A stretch of DNA of 64,000 bases from Cordilura impudica (GCA_963682025.1 OY821517.1:293089670-293153669), one strand, 5' to 3'. Positions 1-11,335 are shown, numbered from the stretch's first letter. Numbers and translations are program-made. Notes: generated by a model not told the origin, from the sequence alone.

Positions 1-483
1 AAAATTCTTTTGAAAAAATGTGTAATGAAATTTTTTTAGATGATAATTTATTACTTATCACAAATGTTAGAGATTTTGTGAACTTGTGAGGACACAATTT
101 TAGTAGCCAACCTTGGAATACAACGTGCAAAGAGAAATATCAATCAATGTTTAAATCTCTCTCTCTCAGTTATGCCGAAGCCGCCTAGTGTTTGACGTGT
201 AACAACTTACGACAACAAGCGTATGCCGAATGTCTTGCAACCATTGAGAGTTAGTGGAAGCGTCAAAGCAACATGGTCGTGAGAAATCGGCGCATCAAAA
301 GAGTGGCCAACCAGACAAAAGTCTCTTATTTTAACATCCGGAAGACGAAGCGGTTTTCTCTGGACTTCGAAAGCAAAGCAAGGGATTAGTTTTACAAAAT
401 CCGCAGATGCAACTCAGGAAGAAGAGATCGGGTAAAGGTTAATCGTTAAAGTATAAATTTCCTATTAATTTACAAGATGAGGC
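1..483. other. Unassigned non-coding sequence
   Basis: No open frame of useful length and no recognised motif. It is somewhat less AT-rich than the following kilobase and contains a (CT)n run near 160. It runs without a break into the palindrome cluster that starts at 484, so both could be parts of one degenerate element, for example an LTR or its untranslated leader. I cannot place it in a family. Confidence 0.3.
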
Positions 484-705
484 AATTGGTGCTAACACCA
501 ATTCACAGAGTAGGGACGAATTACATTCGTCCAATTAGTTCGATTACATCCAACAAAAGGTGTTGTTAGGATATGGATTTGGATTATATCCAAATCCAGA
601 ATAAGAGTAGGCTATTCATAAATGCAGGGTCTGAATTACATTCAACAAAAGAGTACGGGACAATTACATTCGTCCTCTTTTTTGTTCGATTACATCCAAC
701 CTAGG
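484..705. repeat. Cluster of short perfect palindromes with an imperfect direct repeat
   Basis: At least five compact stem-loops occur in about 190 bp. AATTGGTG/CACCAATT lies at 484-503 (8-bp stem, 4-nt loop). GGACGAAT/ATTCGTCC lies at 514-532 (8-bp stem, 3-nt loop). GGATTTGGAT/ATCCAAATCC lies at 575-597 (10-bp stem, 3-nt loop). TGAAT/ATTCA lies at 632-644, and a bulged GGAC-AAT/ATTCGTCC at 658-675. Several share the core ATTACATT, and 511-554 is repeated imperfectly at 655-700. No protein is encoded. The function and parent element are unknown. Confidence 0.6.
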
Positions 706-1852
706 CAGGAGCATAGGGCTGCTAGGCTAGGGAGCAACTATCAATACCCGCGAAAGTGCTAATATAGCGCTTTTTATAAAGGAAGCTAAATGGAAAAAAT
801 TAGATATTTGGATCGTCAAAAAACTCTTAATATAGAGCGAAAAGCGCTAAGTTGGCATCACTGGGTTTAATGCAAGAAAATCATTTGAGTATCCTCTAGC
901 TCCTCATATTATAAAGCTTTGTTGTAAAAGAAAAGAAAACATTTTTAAACAGTAAAAATTGTGTTAAACACATCTCCTCATTGATATAAATTTTAAAATT
1001 TTTAAAAAAGTTTGAAGAAAAGAAACAAATATTTCAGAATAATTAACAATAAAAAATTTTAGTAAAGATTATATATCTGAAAATTTGTTTCCGACTATAG
1101 CAAGGCGTATTAATATTAAATTGGGCAACCCCTGCTTTTAGAAATAAATACATACATTTGTAAACATGTACATATATGTATACATACATATTTATGTCTA
1201 TCAAACTTTCATTCACTAACTCACTTTGCATTTCTATATCTAAATTTCCGCATACGAGTTTTTTACAAACTGATATTAAAGGATGAAAAGGATTTGAATG
1301 CCTTTAATTAAATTTAGAAAGTAAGGAAACACAACAATTTTTATATGGGGATTTGTATTTTCCAAAGAAAAACAAATATTTTTAATTTTTCTTTTTATCT
1401 GTCTATTTGTTGTCAGTGATTTTTAGGAATTAAGATAGAAATGTAGACAGTAAACATTTTATATGAAAAAAAAAATATATATTAAAGTATCTTTAAACTA
1501 TATAAAATATTTTATTTCTCTCTGCTGAGATATGACTCATAAAAGATTGCTATATGTGAGACTTTAAGGAAGAATGGTCACAATTTTTTAGAACCTATAT
1601 TTAGGTCAAATAAATACAGTCTGACAAAAAAGTGGTTTGACATAATAAAAATTTTGCGGCTTTGACTTTTATGTTTGTTTAAAAGAAATTATTTATTAAA
1701 TGTTATCCATGTATTTACCAATGAAAAGTAAAAAAAGTGGATCAAACTAAAAGTAAGCATGAATAAGATAGAACAAAACAAAAGAAACTTCAGAATAGTG
1801 TTATCATGTTTATACGAAAAAAAAATTAAATAGAAAAAAAAGATAAACTAAT
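706..1852. other. AT-rich stretch without recognisable features
   Basis: Long A/T runs and short TACATA repeats, for example around 1150-1200. I see no gene, tandem array or inverted repeat. The last 200 bases adjoin a Tc1-like relic and may include its degraded 3' terminal region. Confidence 0.4.
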
Positions 1853-2330
1853 TAGTACTTCACATGACCATCTTTGGCATCAATTAAGGCAAGTACTCTA
1901 TTGGAATTTTATTCCAATCCTCTAAAATTAATGTTTCTAGATACGCTTTTTTTCCATTGAATCCATAAATTTTCAGTTGATGTTCGGTCTAGACTCTGGC
2001 AGGTGTACTCAATACTTTGCTACAGTTGTTGAGAAGTCAAATATCTCTGGATATGTGTCCCTTAAATCATGACTGAAAGTTTGCCAAATTTCAACGTTTG
2101 GAGCTATATTTCGACTTTTCAATATTTTTCATGGCTTTCTCCATACTCTGTTGGACCCAACTTTAAGTAGGCAACATTTTCGTGTCATCGCAGAATACAA
2201 CATTAATTTTTGAGTATACGTGCAAGTTCCCGAGTAGAGCCCATCAAGTTTTCTTCGATCTCTTACATGGGTGCCCACATATAGTCTTACACTTGCTAGA
2301 AGTAAACGTACACTTTAAAGTGCAAAATTT
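1853..2330 (-). pseudogene. Tc1/mariner-type transposase relic (C-terminal part)
   Basis: On the minus strand, broken frames spell the usual landmarks of a Tc1-like DDE transposase in order. A VWRKP segment lies near 2140, an ENLW motif (from the family SPDLNPIENLW block) near 1955, and the C-terminal end DAKDGHVKY followed by a stop at 1853, matching the family ending of the type AKGGHTKY. These enzymes cut and paste the element at TA sites. Several frameshifts and stops are needed, so the copy is dead. The N-terminal half and the terminal inverted repeats are not visible. The superfamily call is fairly safe; the subfamily is not determined. Confidence 0.65.
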
Positions 2331-2404
2331 AAATATTAATAAAAATGTTATTAAAATAAATTGACTTAAATAAATAAACTTACGGATTATTTCTACTTAA
2401 CCTT

Positions 2405-3115
2405 TTTTGTTTACAACACCAAAAACTCAGTATGGCAACTAAAACTGGCAAAAGAATTCGTACATTTACAATTAGGAACATCCCACGAATTGTGCAACAA
2501 CGTACAAATCCATTTTATATTGAATTTATGTCTTATATATGTTTTGTATGTTTGTTTGTACGGTTGTTTGTTTGTGGTTAAAAGGAGACTACACCACTTG
2601 ACCGATCGTCTTGAAAAATTTACAGTAGGTAACTGCCTATTCGGAAGTAAAAATATGATATACTTTTTATATTTTTTAAGTGGGCGTGCACCTCCCACAC
2701 AAATTGAATTTTTAACATCTAATTTTAACATATAATATCTGGTGGACTACGGCAGTAATTATCAACTTGTACGTACTCGTATTAAACTAATTTGAAGAGT
2801 TGCGGAAAAATGAGACTTAGTGTGAGTTCATAAGTTATCAACGTTAGTACTCGTAAAAATGTGGGCGGAATCAGATAAGTGGGCGTTGTATCCCCTATAC
2901 AAAGTAAATATTTAATGTCATATAACTGGAGTAATATAAAAGAGAAAGCTTTGGAGCTTTGTCTGGGTTCATGAGTTATTAATGTGAGTAGTCGGGCAAA
3001 AAATGGGCGGGGTAAGACCAATGGGCTGCACCTTCTATAAAAAAAAATATGAAGTACTATGAAAATTACAGTCTTTAAACTTTTGACAAGAACATTAATT
3101 ACCAATTTGTGTAGT
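2405..3115. repeat. Degenerate dispersed repeat with GTGGGCG motifs
   Basis: Non-coding sequence with recurring short phrases (GTGGGCG followed by a polypurine stretch, then a 'gagTTCATaAGTTatcaa' type phrase) at about 2680, 2880 and 3000. A similar series occurs at 33140-33530. The spacing of 100-150 bp suggests remnants of a tandemly organised dispersed repeat. No terminal structure was found. Confidence 0.35.
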
Positions 3116-3119
3116 CGTG

Positions 3120-4361
3120 GGAAACATGGGCGGAATCGCCAACATCAAAAATCGCCAAAACCGAAAATCACTAATAACAAAAATCGACAAAAACAAAAAT
3201 CACCAAAATCAAAAATAGCAACAATAACATCGCCAAAGTCAAAAATCTCCAAAACTGGAAATCGCGAATAACAAAAATCACAAAAAACAAAAATCGCCAA
3301 AAATCAAAAATATCAACAATAACATCGCCAAAGTCAAAAATCTCCAAAACTGGAAATCGCGAATAACAAAAAACACAAAAAAAAAATCGCCAAAAATCGA
3401 AAATCGCAAAAATCGCAAACAAACAAAAATCGTCAAAGTCAAAAATCGGCATAACCGAAAGTCGCGAATAACAAATATCGCCAAAAACAAAAATCACCAA
3501 AATAAAAAATAGCAACAAAAGCATTGCCAAAGTCAAAAATCGCCAAAACTGGAAATCGCGAATAACAAAAATCGCAAAAAAGAAAAAAAATTTTAAAATC
3601 GCCAAAAATCGAAAATTGCAAATAACAGAAATCACCAAAATCAAAAACGCCAAAAATCAAAATAGAAATCGCGAATAACAAAAATCGCACAAAACAAACA
3701 ATCGCCAAAAATCAAAAATCTCAAAAAACAAAAATCGCCAAAAATCAAAAATCGCAAACAAACAAAAATCGTTAAAGTCAAAAATCGGCAAAACCGAAAG
3801 TCGCGAATAACAAATATCGCCAAAAACAAAAATCACCAAAATAAAAAAATAGCAACAAAAGCATTGCCATATTCAAAAATCGCCAAAACTGGAAATCGCG
3901 AATAACAAAAATCGCAAAAAGAAAAAAAAAATTTAAAAATCGCCAAAAATCGAAAATTGCAAATAACAGAAATCGCCAAAATCAAAAAACGCCAAAAATC
4001 GCAAAAAACAATAATCGCCAAAGTCAAAAATCTCCAAAACTGGAAATCGCGAATAACAAAAATCGCACAAAGCAAAAAATCGCCAAAAACAAAAATCGCA
4101 AAAAAACAAAAATCGCCAAAAATAAAAATCGCAAACAAACAAAAATAGTCAAAGTCAAAAATCGCCAAAACTGGAAATCGCGAATAACAAAAATCGCTAA
4201 AAAGAAAAAAAAAGGAAAAAAATGCCAAAACCGAAAATTCCATATAACAGAAATAGCCAAATCAAAAAACGCCAAAAATCAAAAATCGCAATAAATCTAA
4301 AATCGCAAAAAATAATAATCGCCAAAGTCAAATATCGCCAAAAGCCACAATCGCAAAAACA
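3120..4361. repeat. Minisatellite of AAAAATCGCC-type units
   Basis: A 1.2-kb array of 10-14 bp units around the core AAAAATCGCCAAAA with variants (AAAATCACC, AAATCGCGAATAAC, AAAACTGGAAATCGCG). A higher-order unit of roughly 100-130 bp is visible because the block CCAAAACTGGAAATCGCG recurs at about 3253, 3344, 3544, 3884, 4034 and 4164. The array continues for about 30 bp beyond the mobile element at 4362-5056, so that element inserted into the array. Phe/Ile-rich open frames across it are a by-product of the repeat. Confidence 0.9.
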
Positions 4362-5056
4362 ACAAGTAAGAAAATTATAGTCGGTCTAGACCGACTATAC
4401 GATACCCTATACCATGCGTTTAGAAACCCTATCTCTTACGCCCAACTAACTGGACATTGAAAATAAGCAAGTCCAAAAATGGACCGATCCTGATCATGTT
4501 TTGTAAAGTCTCCTGTATTTTGCAAAAATATGTACAAACAAAATTTGAGAAGAATCAGTGCAATATTTTTGTTTTTTAATAGATTTAAGTGAAGATCTGG
4601 AAGCAGCTCTATATGGGGTCAAAGGGATCGTTTTTGGACTACACATTAGTGGATGTAATGAACGCATACAAACCCAATTTGAGTAAGATCTATATGACAA
4701 TTTGGATCTTATGGCAATTTATGTCGATTTCATATGGGTAATTTGTATGGGGGCTAGGTCTGAATATGGACCGATTATCACCAATTTCAATAGCGTTCAT
4801 CCCATGGCCGATAAAAGCGTATATACCAAATTCCATGAAAATATATTCATATTTGCGACCTGCAGTTTGATTACAAGCTTTACATGGACACACAGACGGA
4901 CGGACGGACGGACGGACGGACATTGTTAAATCAACTCAGAAAGTGATTCTGATTCGATCGGTATAATTAAAGATGGGTCTAGGTCAAATATTTTTGGTTG
5001 TTACAAACAGCAGCACAAAGTCATTATACCCAAACCACATAGTGGTATAGGGTATA
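4362..5056 (+). mobile_element. DINE-1-like non-autonomous Helentron, copy X1
   Basis: First of about ten related copies in the window. It starts ACAAGTAAGAAAATTATAG and is followed at 4378 by the perfect palindrome TAGTCGGTCTAGACCGACTA. The subterminal ATACCCTATACCA at about 4400 is inverted as TGGTATAGGGTAT just before the end. A (GGAC)n tetranucleotide run lies at 4895-4920. Subterminal inverted repeats plus a GTCY-type core are hallmarks of the dipteran DINE-1/INE-1 group. The element encodes no protein. It sits inside the AAAAATCGCC array, which resumes at 5057. Confidence 0.75.
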
Positions 5057-5189
5057 AAAATCGACTAAATCAAAAATCGCCAAATATAAATAAAATAGTT
5101 TTCTACAAAATGTATTCCCAGTTTTTTATTTCGGGTTACAGCTAGTTTACTATATTTCGAATCATAGACAGAAGTCACTCCTCTTTAAA

Positions 5190-5945
5190 GCATGTCGTTC
5201 AAAATTGCAACTCCACCAATTAAATTTTTATCAAAAACTCGTTCTGGTCGGCCCTCCAAGTAACTGGGCACGAAAAGCGAACTATTTTGGTCGTTAATAA
5301 AACAGAATTACTGCTTCCCACATTAGTTCTAAAATTAAAGAATCCCTCGGCCAAGACATCCATGAAGACACCGTTCGCAAAAGATTAAAAAAAATTGAAT
5401 ATCTTCGTGGTGAAGCTCGTAGAATAGAAAAAAACATATGGACTTTGCAAATGAGTATGTAATCAAGGCTTCAGAATTTTGGATTGTATTTTATTTTCAG
5501 TTATGCATTTTCGCCATTAACGGAAGAAAATTAGTTTGGCGAAAAAATGGAACTGTATTAAATAAAGGAAAATTTTTTGCTAACGTTTAAACACGGGTTG
5601 TATGGCAAGCTACGGGGTGGGTAAACCCATATTTTATGAGTCTATAATAGATCAAGTTGAATACAAAAAAATTTTCAAATTGAAATTAAAACAAAGCGTG
5701 CAACAACTAGGCCTTGGCGAATATTTTTGGTTCCAACAGGATGATGATCCAAAAAATACAACGCACATGGTCAAGCTGTGGTTAATCCTATTGAGCATTT
5801 GTGAGATTTACTCGAGCGTAGAAAAGTAACTGTTAAATGTAAAGAGAATACTTTAAAGTTAGTTAACTCGATGCCAAATCGGCTCACAGAGGTCCTAAAG
5901 CGCAAAGTATTATCTCACAAGTTACTAAATTAAGCAACATTTAAT
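5190..5945 (+). pseudogene. Tc1-like transposase relic
   Basis: Plus-strand frames broken by several shifts read as a Tc1-like DDE transposase. There is an HTH-linker piece (EDTVRKRLKK near 5360), a WRKNGTVLNKG segment near 5540, the catalytic-region block FWFQQDDDPKNT at about 5726-5765 (family form QQDNDPKHTS), an NPIEH motif near 5790, and a C-terminal SMPNRL near 5870. The longest intact frame is the 75-residue piece at 5602-5829. The region after 6050 contains GTGTACGGATACTTTTT, which could be part of a terminal repeat, but the matching left end was not found. Confidence 0.7.
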
Positions 5946-6142
5946 GCTAATTTAGTTTTTTTGTATTAATATAAAATGTACGAATCTTGTTTGTTATAAA
6001 TTTTTTTATTTTTTTTTTTTTTTAAATAATTCAAATAAAATGCTTCAGCTTTGACAGTTTTATTTTTAGGTGTACGGATACTTTTTCTAGCAAGTATACA
6101 TAGTTTCAATTGGATGAAAATTGTATTTAATCAAACATTTTT

Positions 6143-6300
6143 ACAAAAAATAAGTAAGAGTGTTAAATTCGGCTCTACCAAATTTTTGATACCTTCTACC
6201 CCACCTGCGTCATAATCAAAGTTGGGTACGGCTACCGCTTTAAAACTGCTGCCGATATTGAAACCTTAAATTCGAACACGCAGGCCGTGTTATAATACCT
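6143..6300 (+). mobile_element. Fragment of a DINE-1-like element (family Y)
   Basis: The phrase AAGTAAGAGTGTTAAATTCGG followed by a 'ctctaccaaatttttgatacc' phrase matches one terminus of the second DINE-like family in the window (compare 18826-19243 and 43146-43205). Only this end survives; no (GTCY)n core follows. Confidence 0.5.
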
Positions 6301-6389
6301 AAAGTGTGATCCCTAAATAATGTTTCGAGATCTTAGAAGACGTACGGTAATTCAAAAAAACTACAAACGATTCTCCGCTAAAAATTTTC

Positions 6390-6596
6390 AGGGCAGGGTA
6401 CTTTTAAAAGAAAAAAGTTGCTTACTAAAACAAAAAAGGTACTTTATAAAGAAAAAGGGTTCTTTTTAAAGAAAAATAGTACTTCTTAATAAAAGGGTTC
6501 TTTTATACAAAGCGGATAATTATTACAAAAAAGGTACTGTTTAAAAAGGGAATAATTTTTGAAAAAAGGTAGCTTCTAAAAAAAGGTAATTTAAAA
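6390..6596. repeat. Minisatellite of GGTACTTTTTAAAAAA units (part 1)
   Basis: Imperfect units of about 18-22 bp (GGTACTTTTAAAAGAAAAAA and variants). The array resumes at 7375-7616 and 8368-8659, so one array was split by three DINE-like insertions. Confidence 0.8.
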
Positions 6597-7374
6597 CAAT
6601 TAAGAAAATTATAGTTGGTCTAGGCCGACTATGCGTTACCCTATACTATGCGTCTAGAGGCGCTATCTCTTAGGTCCAACTAATTAGATATAGAAAATTA
6701 GCATAAACCAAATTTGAGTGGCATTATTATTAATTTGTTTGCCTTCGGATATCAAAAATTCATATCACATGCTATATTTATATGAGGACTAGGTCGCAAA
6801 ATGAACCGATCCTGACCATATTTGGTAAGGTCACTTATTTTTTGCAAAAACATATGCAAACCAAATTTAAAAAAAATCTGTGCAATATTTTTTGTTTTTT
6901 GATAGATTTAAGTCAATATCGGGAATCAGTTTCATATGGGGGCTATAACTAAGAATTGTCCTATAGGCTTTATTTTTGGAGTACTGATAAATGGATATAA
7001 TAAACATACACAAACCCAAGCTGACCGAGACCTGTATAATAATTTGGATATTATGGTAATTTAAGTTAACCTCATAGGGGTCATTTGCATGGGGGCTAGG
7101 TCTGAACATAACGCGATTTTCATCAATTTCAATAGCGTTCACCATATGATTGATAGAAGTTTATATACAAAATTTTATCAAAATATTCCTATTTGCGATC
7201 TGTAGTTTGATTACAAGGTTAACATGAACACACGGACAGACAGACGGACGAACATCGCTAAATCGGCTCAGAATTTGATTCTGAGTCAATCGGTATACGT
7301 CAAATATTTTTGCTAGTTACAAACATCTGCACAAAGCCATTATACCCTGACCACATAGTGGTATAGGGTATAAA
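6597..7374 (+). mobile_element. DINE-1-like element, copy X2 (divergent)
   Basis: Same layout as X1: start near 6597, imperfect palindrome around AGTTGGTCTAGGCCGACT, an inward copy of TACCCTATACTA, a (GGAC/AGAC)n core near 7230-7250, and the end TAGTGGTATAGGGTATAA. It is more diverged than X1, X9 and X10 (for example its palindrome is damaged), which suggests an older insertion. It lies inside the GGTACTTTTT array. Confidence 0.7.
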
Positions 7375-7616
7375 AGTGTATTTTGTTAAAAAAGGTTCCT
7401 TTTTTAAAAAAGAGTACTTTTTTAAATAAGGGCACTTTTTTTAAAAAAAGTATAATTTTGTTAAAAAAAGGGTACTTTAAGAAAAAGGCTAAATTGTTTT
7501 TAAAAAAGATTATTTTATAAAAAAAAGGCTAAAAAGGCCTCTTTTTCTAAAAGAGGGTATTTATTTAAAAAATGGTACTTTTTTTTAAAAAGGTTATTTG
7601 GTAAAAATGGCACTTT
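7375..7616. repeat. Minisatellite of GGTACTTTTTAAAAAA units (part 2)
   Basis: Continuation of the array at 6390-6596 between two inserted DINE-like elements. Units have the same 18-22 bp period and consensus. Confidence 0.8.
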
Positions 7617-8367
7617 TTATACCCTATACCACTATGTGGTTTGGGTATAATGACTTTGTGCTGCTATTTGTAACAACCAAACATATTTGACCCAGACCCA
7701 TCTTTAATTATACCGATCGAATCAGAATCACTTTTTGAGTTGATTTAACAATGTCCGTCCGTCCGTCCGTCTGTGTGTCCATGTAAACCTTGTAATCAAA
7801 CTGCAGGTCGCAAATATGAATATATTTTGATGAAATTTGGTATGTAAGCTTTCATTGTCCATAGGATGAAAGCTGTTGAAATTGGTGAGAATTGGTTCAT
7901 GTTCAGACCTAGCCCCCATACAAATGGCCCCTATGAAATCGACATAAATTGTCATAAGATCCAAATTGTCATATAGATCTTACTCAAATTGGGTTTGTAT
8001 GCGTTCATTACATCCAGTAATGAGTAGTCCAAAAATGCTCCCTTTGGCCCCATATAGAGCTGCTTCCCGATATTCACTTAAATCTATTAAAAAACAAAAA
8101 TATTGCACTGATTCTTCTCAAATTTTGTTTGTATATGTTTTTGCAAAATACAAGAGACGTTACCAACCATGGTCAGGATCGGTCCATTTTTGGACCTAGT
8201 CCCCATATAGATATAGCATCCGATATGAATTTTTTCAACATTTTTTCAAATTTGGTTTTTGCTTATTTTCTATGTCCAGTTAGTTGGGCCTAAGAGATAG
8301 GGTTTCTAAACGCATGGTATAGGGTATCGTATAGTCGGTCTAGACCGACTAGAATTTTCTTACTTGT
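7617..8367 (-). mobile_element. DINE-1-like element, copy X3
   Basis: Full-length copy in minus orientation: begins TTATACCCTATACCACTA, with (GTCC)n at 7753-7775, and ends CTTACTTGT after the palindrome. It shares long stretches with X1, X9 and X10. Short open frames on both strands recur in each copy and reflect shared DNA, not a gene. Confidence 0.8.
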
Positions 8368-8659
8368 TCAAAAATGGGGCATTTTTAAAAAGGGGTGTTT
8401 TTTAAAAAAGGGCACTTTGTAAAAAAAGTTAATGTTTTTAAAAAGGCTACTTTTTTAAAAAAGGTACTTATTAAAAAAGGATAATTTTAAAAATGGGTAC
8501 TTTTTTTTAGAAAAAAAAGGTATACTCTTAGAAAAAGGATAATTTAAAAAAACTTAATTTAAAAAGTGTACTTTTAGAAAAAGGGTAATTTTAAAAAATA
8601 ATACTTTTTTAATCAAATTTCTTTTGTTGAAAAGGTGCTTTTTAAGGAAAGGCACTTTT
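8368..8659. repeat. Minisatellite of GGTACTTTTTAAAAAA units (part 3)
   Basis: Last segment of the array, ending where copy X4 begins. Units such as AAAAAAGGGCACTTTGTAA and AAAAGGTACTTATTAAA are recognisable. Confidence 0.8.
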
Positions 8660-9433
8660 TTATACCCTATACCACTATGTGGTTTGGGGTATAATGACTT
8701 TGTGCTGCTGTTTGTAACAACCAGAAATATTTGACCTAGACCCATCTTTAATTATACCGATCGAATCAGAATCACTTTCTGAGTTGATTTAACAATGTCC
8801 GTCCGTCCGTCCGTCTGTGTGTCCATGTAAACTTTGTAATCAAACTGCAGGTCGCAAATATGACTATATTTTGATGAAATTTGGTATGTTAGCTTCTATC
8901 GGCCATGGGATGAACGCTGTTGAAATTGGTGAGAATAGGTCCATGTTCAGACCTAGCCCCCATACAAATTACACCTATGAAATCGACATAAATTGCCATA
9001 AGATCCAAATTGTCATATAGATCTTACTCAAATTGGGTTTGTATGCGTTCATTACATCCATTAATGAGTAGTCCAAAAATGGTCCCTTTGGCCCCATATA
9101 GAGCTGCTTACCAATCTTCACTTAAATCTATTAAAAACAAAAATATTGCACTGATTCTTCTCAAATTTTGTTTGTATATATTTTTGCAAAATAAAAGAGA
9201 CTTTACCAAACATGATCAGGATCGGTCCATTTTTGGACCTAGTCCCCATATAGATATATCATCCGATATGAACTTTTTCATATCTGCAGCCAAAAAAAAT
9301 TAATAAAAATCCCACTCAAATTTGGTTTTTGCTTATTTTCTATATCGAATTAGTTGGATCGAAAGATAGGGTCTCTAAACCATGGTATAGGGTTTCATAT
9401 GGTCGGTCTAATCCGCCTATAATTTTCTTCTTG
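8660..9433 (-). mobile_element. DINE-1-like element, copy X4
   Basis: Minus-orientation copy: TTATACCCTATACCACTATG start, (GTCC)n at 8799-8815, and end near TCTTCTTGT. The palindrome near the end is diverged (GGTCGGTCTAATCCGCCT). It is adjacent to and oriented like X3. Confidence 0.8.
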
Positions 9434-9950
9434 TTTAAATATGATTTTTTGGGATTATATTTTTTCGTTGATATTAAAGATTTTAATTTAATTATGTCAT
9501 GATAACGATAAAAAAGTATGTGACAATATTTCCATAGGCTAATGTGGCACGTGCATTGAACCATACACACAATAAGAAGAATTGCAGCATATACGTATCT
9601 TAAGACAAACAACAAACACACTGAACTTTTTTAAGAGTTTTCATGAGTTTTTCACATTTGCATTCATATCTCGTGACTCTTTGGGCCGATTTTTATGATT
9701 GTATTGGATGTTAGTAAACGATTTTATGCACAAACAAAGAGTCTAGCTTAGTTATTGAGAGTGCGATCGTGATTCCCGCAGACAGATGGACAGATTATAA
9801 GAATCTTGATTCTTAAAATAGTTATTTAAAAAGGTTAATCAATGGAATTTTCATTTGTACTGAAAACTATTTTCTGGAACAGGTAATTGCTAACGTAAAA
9901 ATTGTATGATTGTACTCAATTCTGCCTTCAGCAAAGTTGGATCCAATAAC
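9434..9950. other. Unassigned AT-rich sequence
   Basis: No coding signal. Phrases near 9590-9790 ('caaacaacaaacacactg', then a short GACAGATGGACAGA run) loosely resemble 31570-31790 and may be a very old DINE-like remnant. Confidence 0.3.
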
Positions 9951-9954
9951 TTTT

Positions 9955-10017
9955 CTTGAAACTTATAGTATAGAGTATCGTATAGTCGATCGAGACCGAC
10001 TATAATTTTCTTACTTA
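9955..10017 (-). mobile_element. Terminal fragment of a DINE-1-like element (X family)
   Basis: Only about 60 bp remain: the ATAGTCGATCGAGACCGACT palindrome (one mismatch per arm) followed by ATAATTTTCTTACTT, the terminus that all X copies share. Confidence 0.6.
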
Positions 10018-10293
10018 ATTTTATTATTTTACTAACTTTTTTTTTAGTACTTTTAATGAAACGAATACAGTAATATAATATTTTGTATCTATGCAGACAA
10101 GTGTGTTTTATGGCCAACATTTATGTATATTCATGTCATTGAACATGCAGTCACTATATATATGAAATAAGAAGGATATCATATGCCACTTAATAAACAC
10201 ATATGTTTATTAGGGTAGTATTTATTTTAATTTTTATATTATTTAGGAAGTATCATGTCTTAAAAGCAACTAAATTTCTTAAATATGATTTAG

Positions 10294-10390
10294 TAGTTCC
10301 ATATACCACGCACCATTAACAAATTTAAAATTTGTATATTAATTACAGTATTAATTGCAATATGTCTGAAAAATGACTTCAAATCTAACA
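10294..10390 (+). repeat. Direct repeat unit containing an empty Helitron target site
   Basis: About 95 bp (ACGCACCATT... ending CTTCAAATCTAACAA) is repeated at 10884-10949 plus 11302-11335. In this copy TTAATTGCAA is followed directly by TATGTCTGAA. In the other copy a 352-bp element sits at exactly that junction, so 10360/10361 is an unoccupied paralogous site. Confidence 0.7.
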
Positions 10391-10880
10391 AATAAAAAAA
10401 TTTTCGCTTCAAAGCATCATCTCCAATATATATAAAAACTGCAATATGTACATCACATATGGCAACTCTGACGAAACTGAGAAGAGTGGAAATTAGAAGT
10501 ACAAATTTAAAAAAAAAAATTTTAAAAATTTTAAAAAATTCAAAACTAACGATTGTTTGTTTGGACAGAGTTGTATCTTCTGTAATTAATACGAAGTTAA
10601 AGCTGTATGGTATGAAAACTGATTCTTAACCACACTGCACGTAGGCCTGACTTTAGGTGAGTGTGTTAAAGCGCTACCAAAAAGTGCAAGTACAAGTGTA
10701 TGTGAGGTTGTGGCTCAAACCTCATTAAGTAGACAAATTTCATATAGAAACAATCTATTCAATTAAAACATAACAATTATCACAATGTTCAATAAATCGC
10801 TGATGAAGGCTGAAATGCCAGAAACCGGTCCGATTAAGAATACAGTGTAGTTATGAATTTTTGAAATATATACTTTCTTC
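10391..10880. other. Unassigned sequence between direct repeats
   Basis: Contains a small stem GGC-TGAAAT-GCC followed by AGAAACCGGTCCG at about 10808-10835, a type of hairpin often seen near retroelement 3' ends. No coding signal, and no family assigned. Confidence 0.3.
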
Positions 10881-10949
10881 TTCTGTAGCACGCACCATTG
10901 AAACAATTGAAACAAAAAATTTGCATATTAATTACAGTATTAATTGCAA

Positions 10950-11301
10950 CTAGCAGACTCCAGCGCTCGAAATTCGAGTGCAATTTCTAGGCAGCTTTAT
11001 TTTTCAACTTAGCCAATTCACAAACCAACGTTTTTAAGGTTTATTATTATTGTGAATGAGGATAACATTAACAAACACATTAACAAAACACACATAGCAT
11101 ATGTATAATTTTATGTGTGTGTTGGTAGCAATTTTAAATTCAATTCACTCAAAATAAAGGAAAAAATTTAAAAATCTGTAAATCTGCAAAACGGCTAAAA
11201 AGAAATACGTTTCAAATAATATACGTTTGGTCAAAATCGGGATAAAACGGTAGAACAAAACATCGGTCACAAGAAATCGCCTAGCCTATTAATATTATAG
11301 A
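10950..11301 (-). mobile_element. Short non-autonomous Helitron, copy 1 (352 bp)
   Basis: On the minus strand the element begins TC (after a host A), ends CTAG (before a host T), and has a hairpin GCGCTCGA/TCGAGTGC (one wobble pair) about 10 bp inside the CTAG end. These three features define Helitrons. There is no target duplication. The unoccupied paralogue at 10360/10361 shows insertion between A and T. A second copy lies at 59328-59703. It encodes no protein and must have been mobilised by a rolling-circle Rep/helicase encoded elsewhere. Confidence 0.8.
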
Positions 11302-11335
11302 TTTGTCTGAAAAATGACTTCAAATCTAACAAGTT

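Noticed and set aside
3171..4275. Several Phe/Ile-rich open frames of 60-160 codons on the minus strand
   Set aside because: They are produced by the AAAAATCGCC minisatellite, have no domain, and appear in several frames at once.
3120..8659. Regular direct repeats that might suggest a CRISPR array
   Set aside because: Units are contiguous degenerate minisatellite repeats without unique spacers, in an evidently animal sequence.
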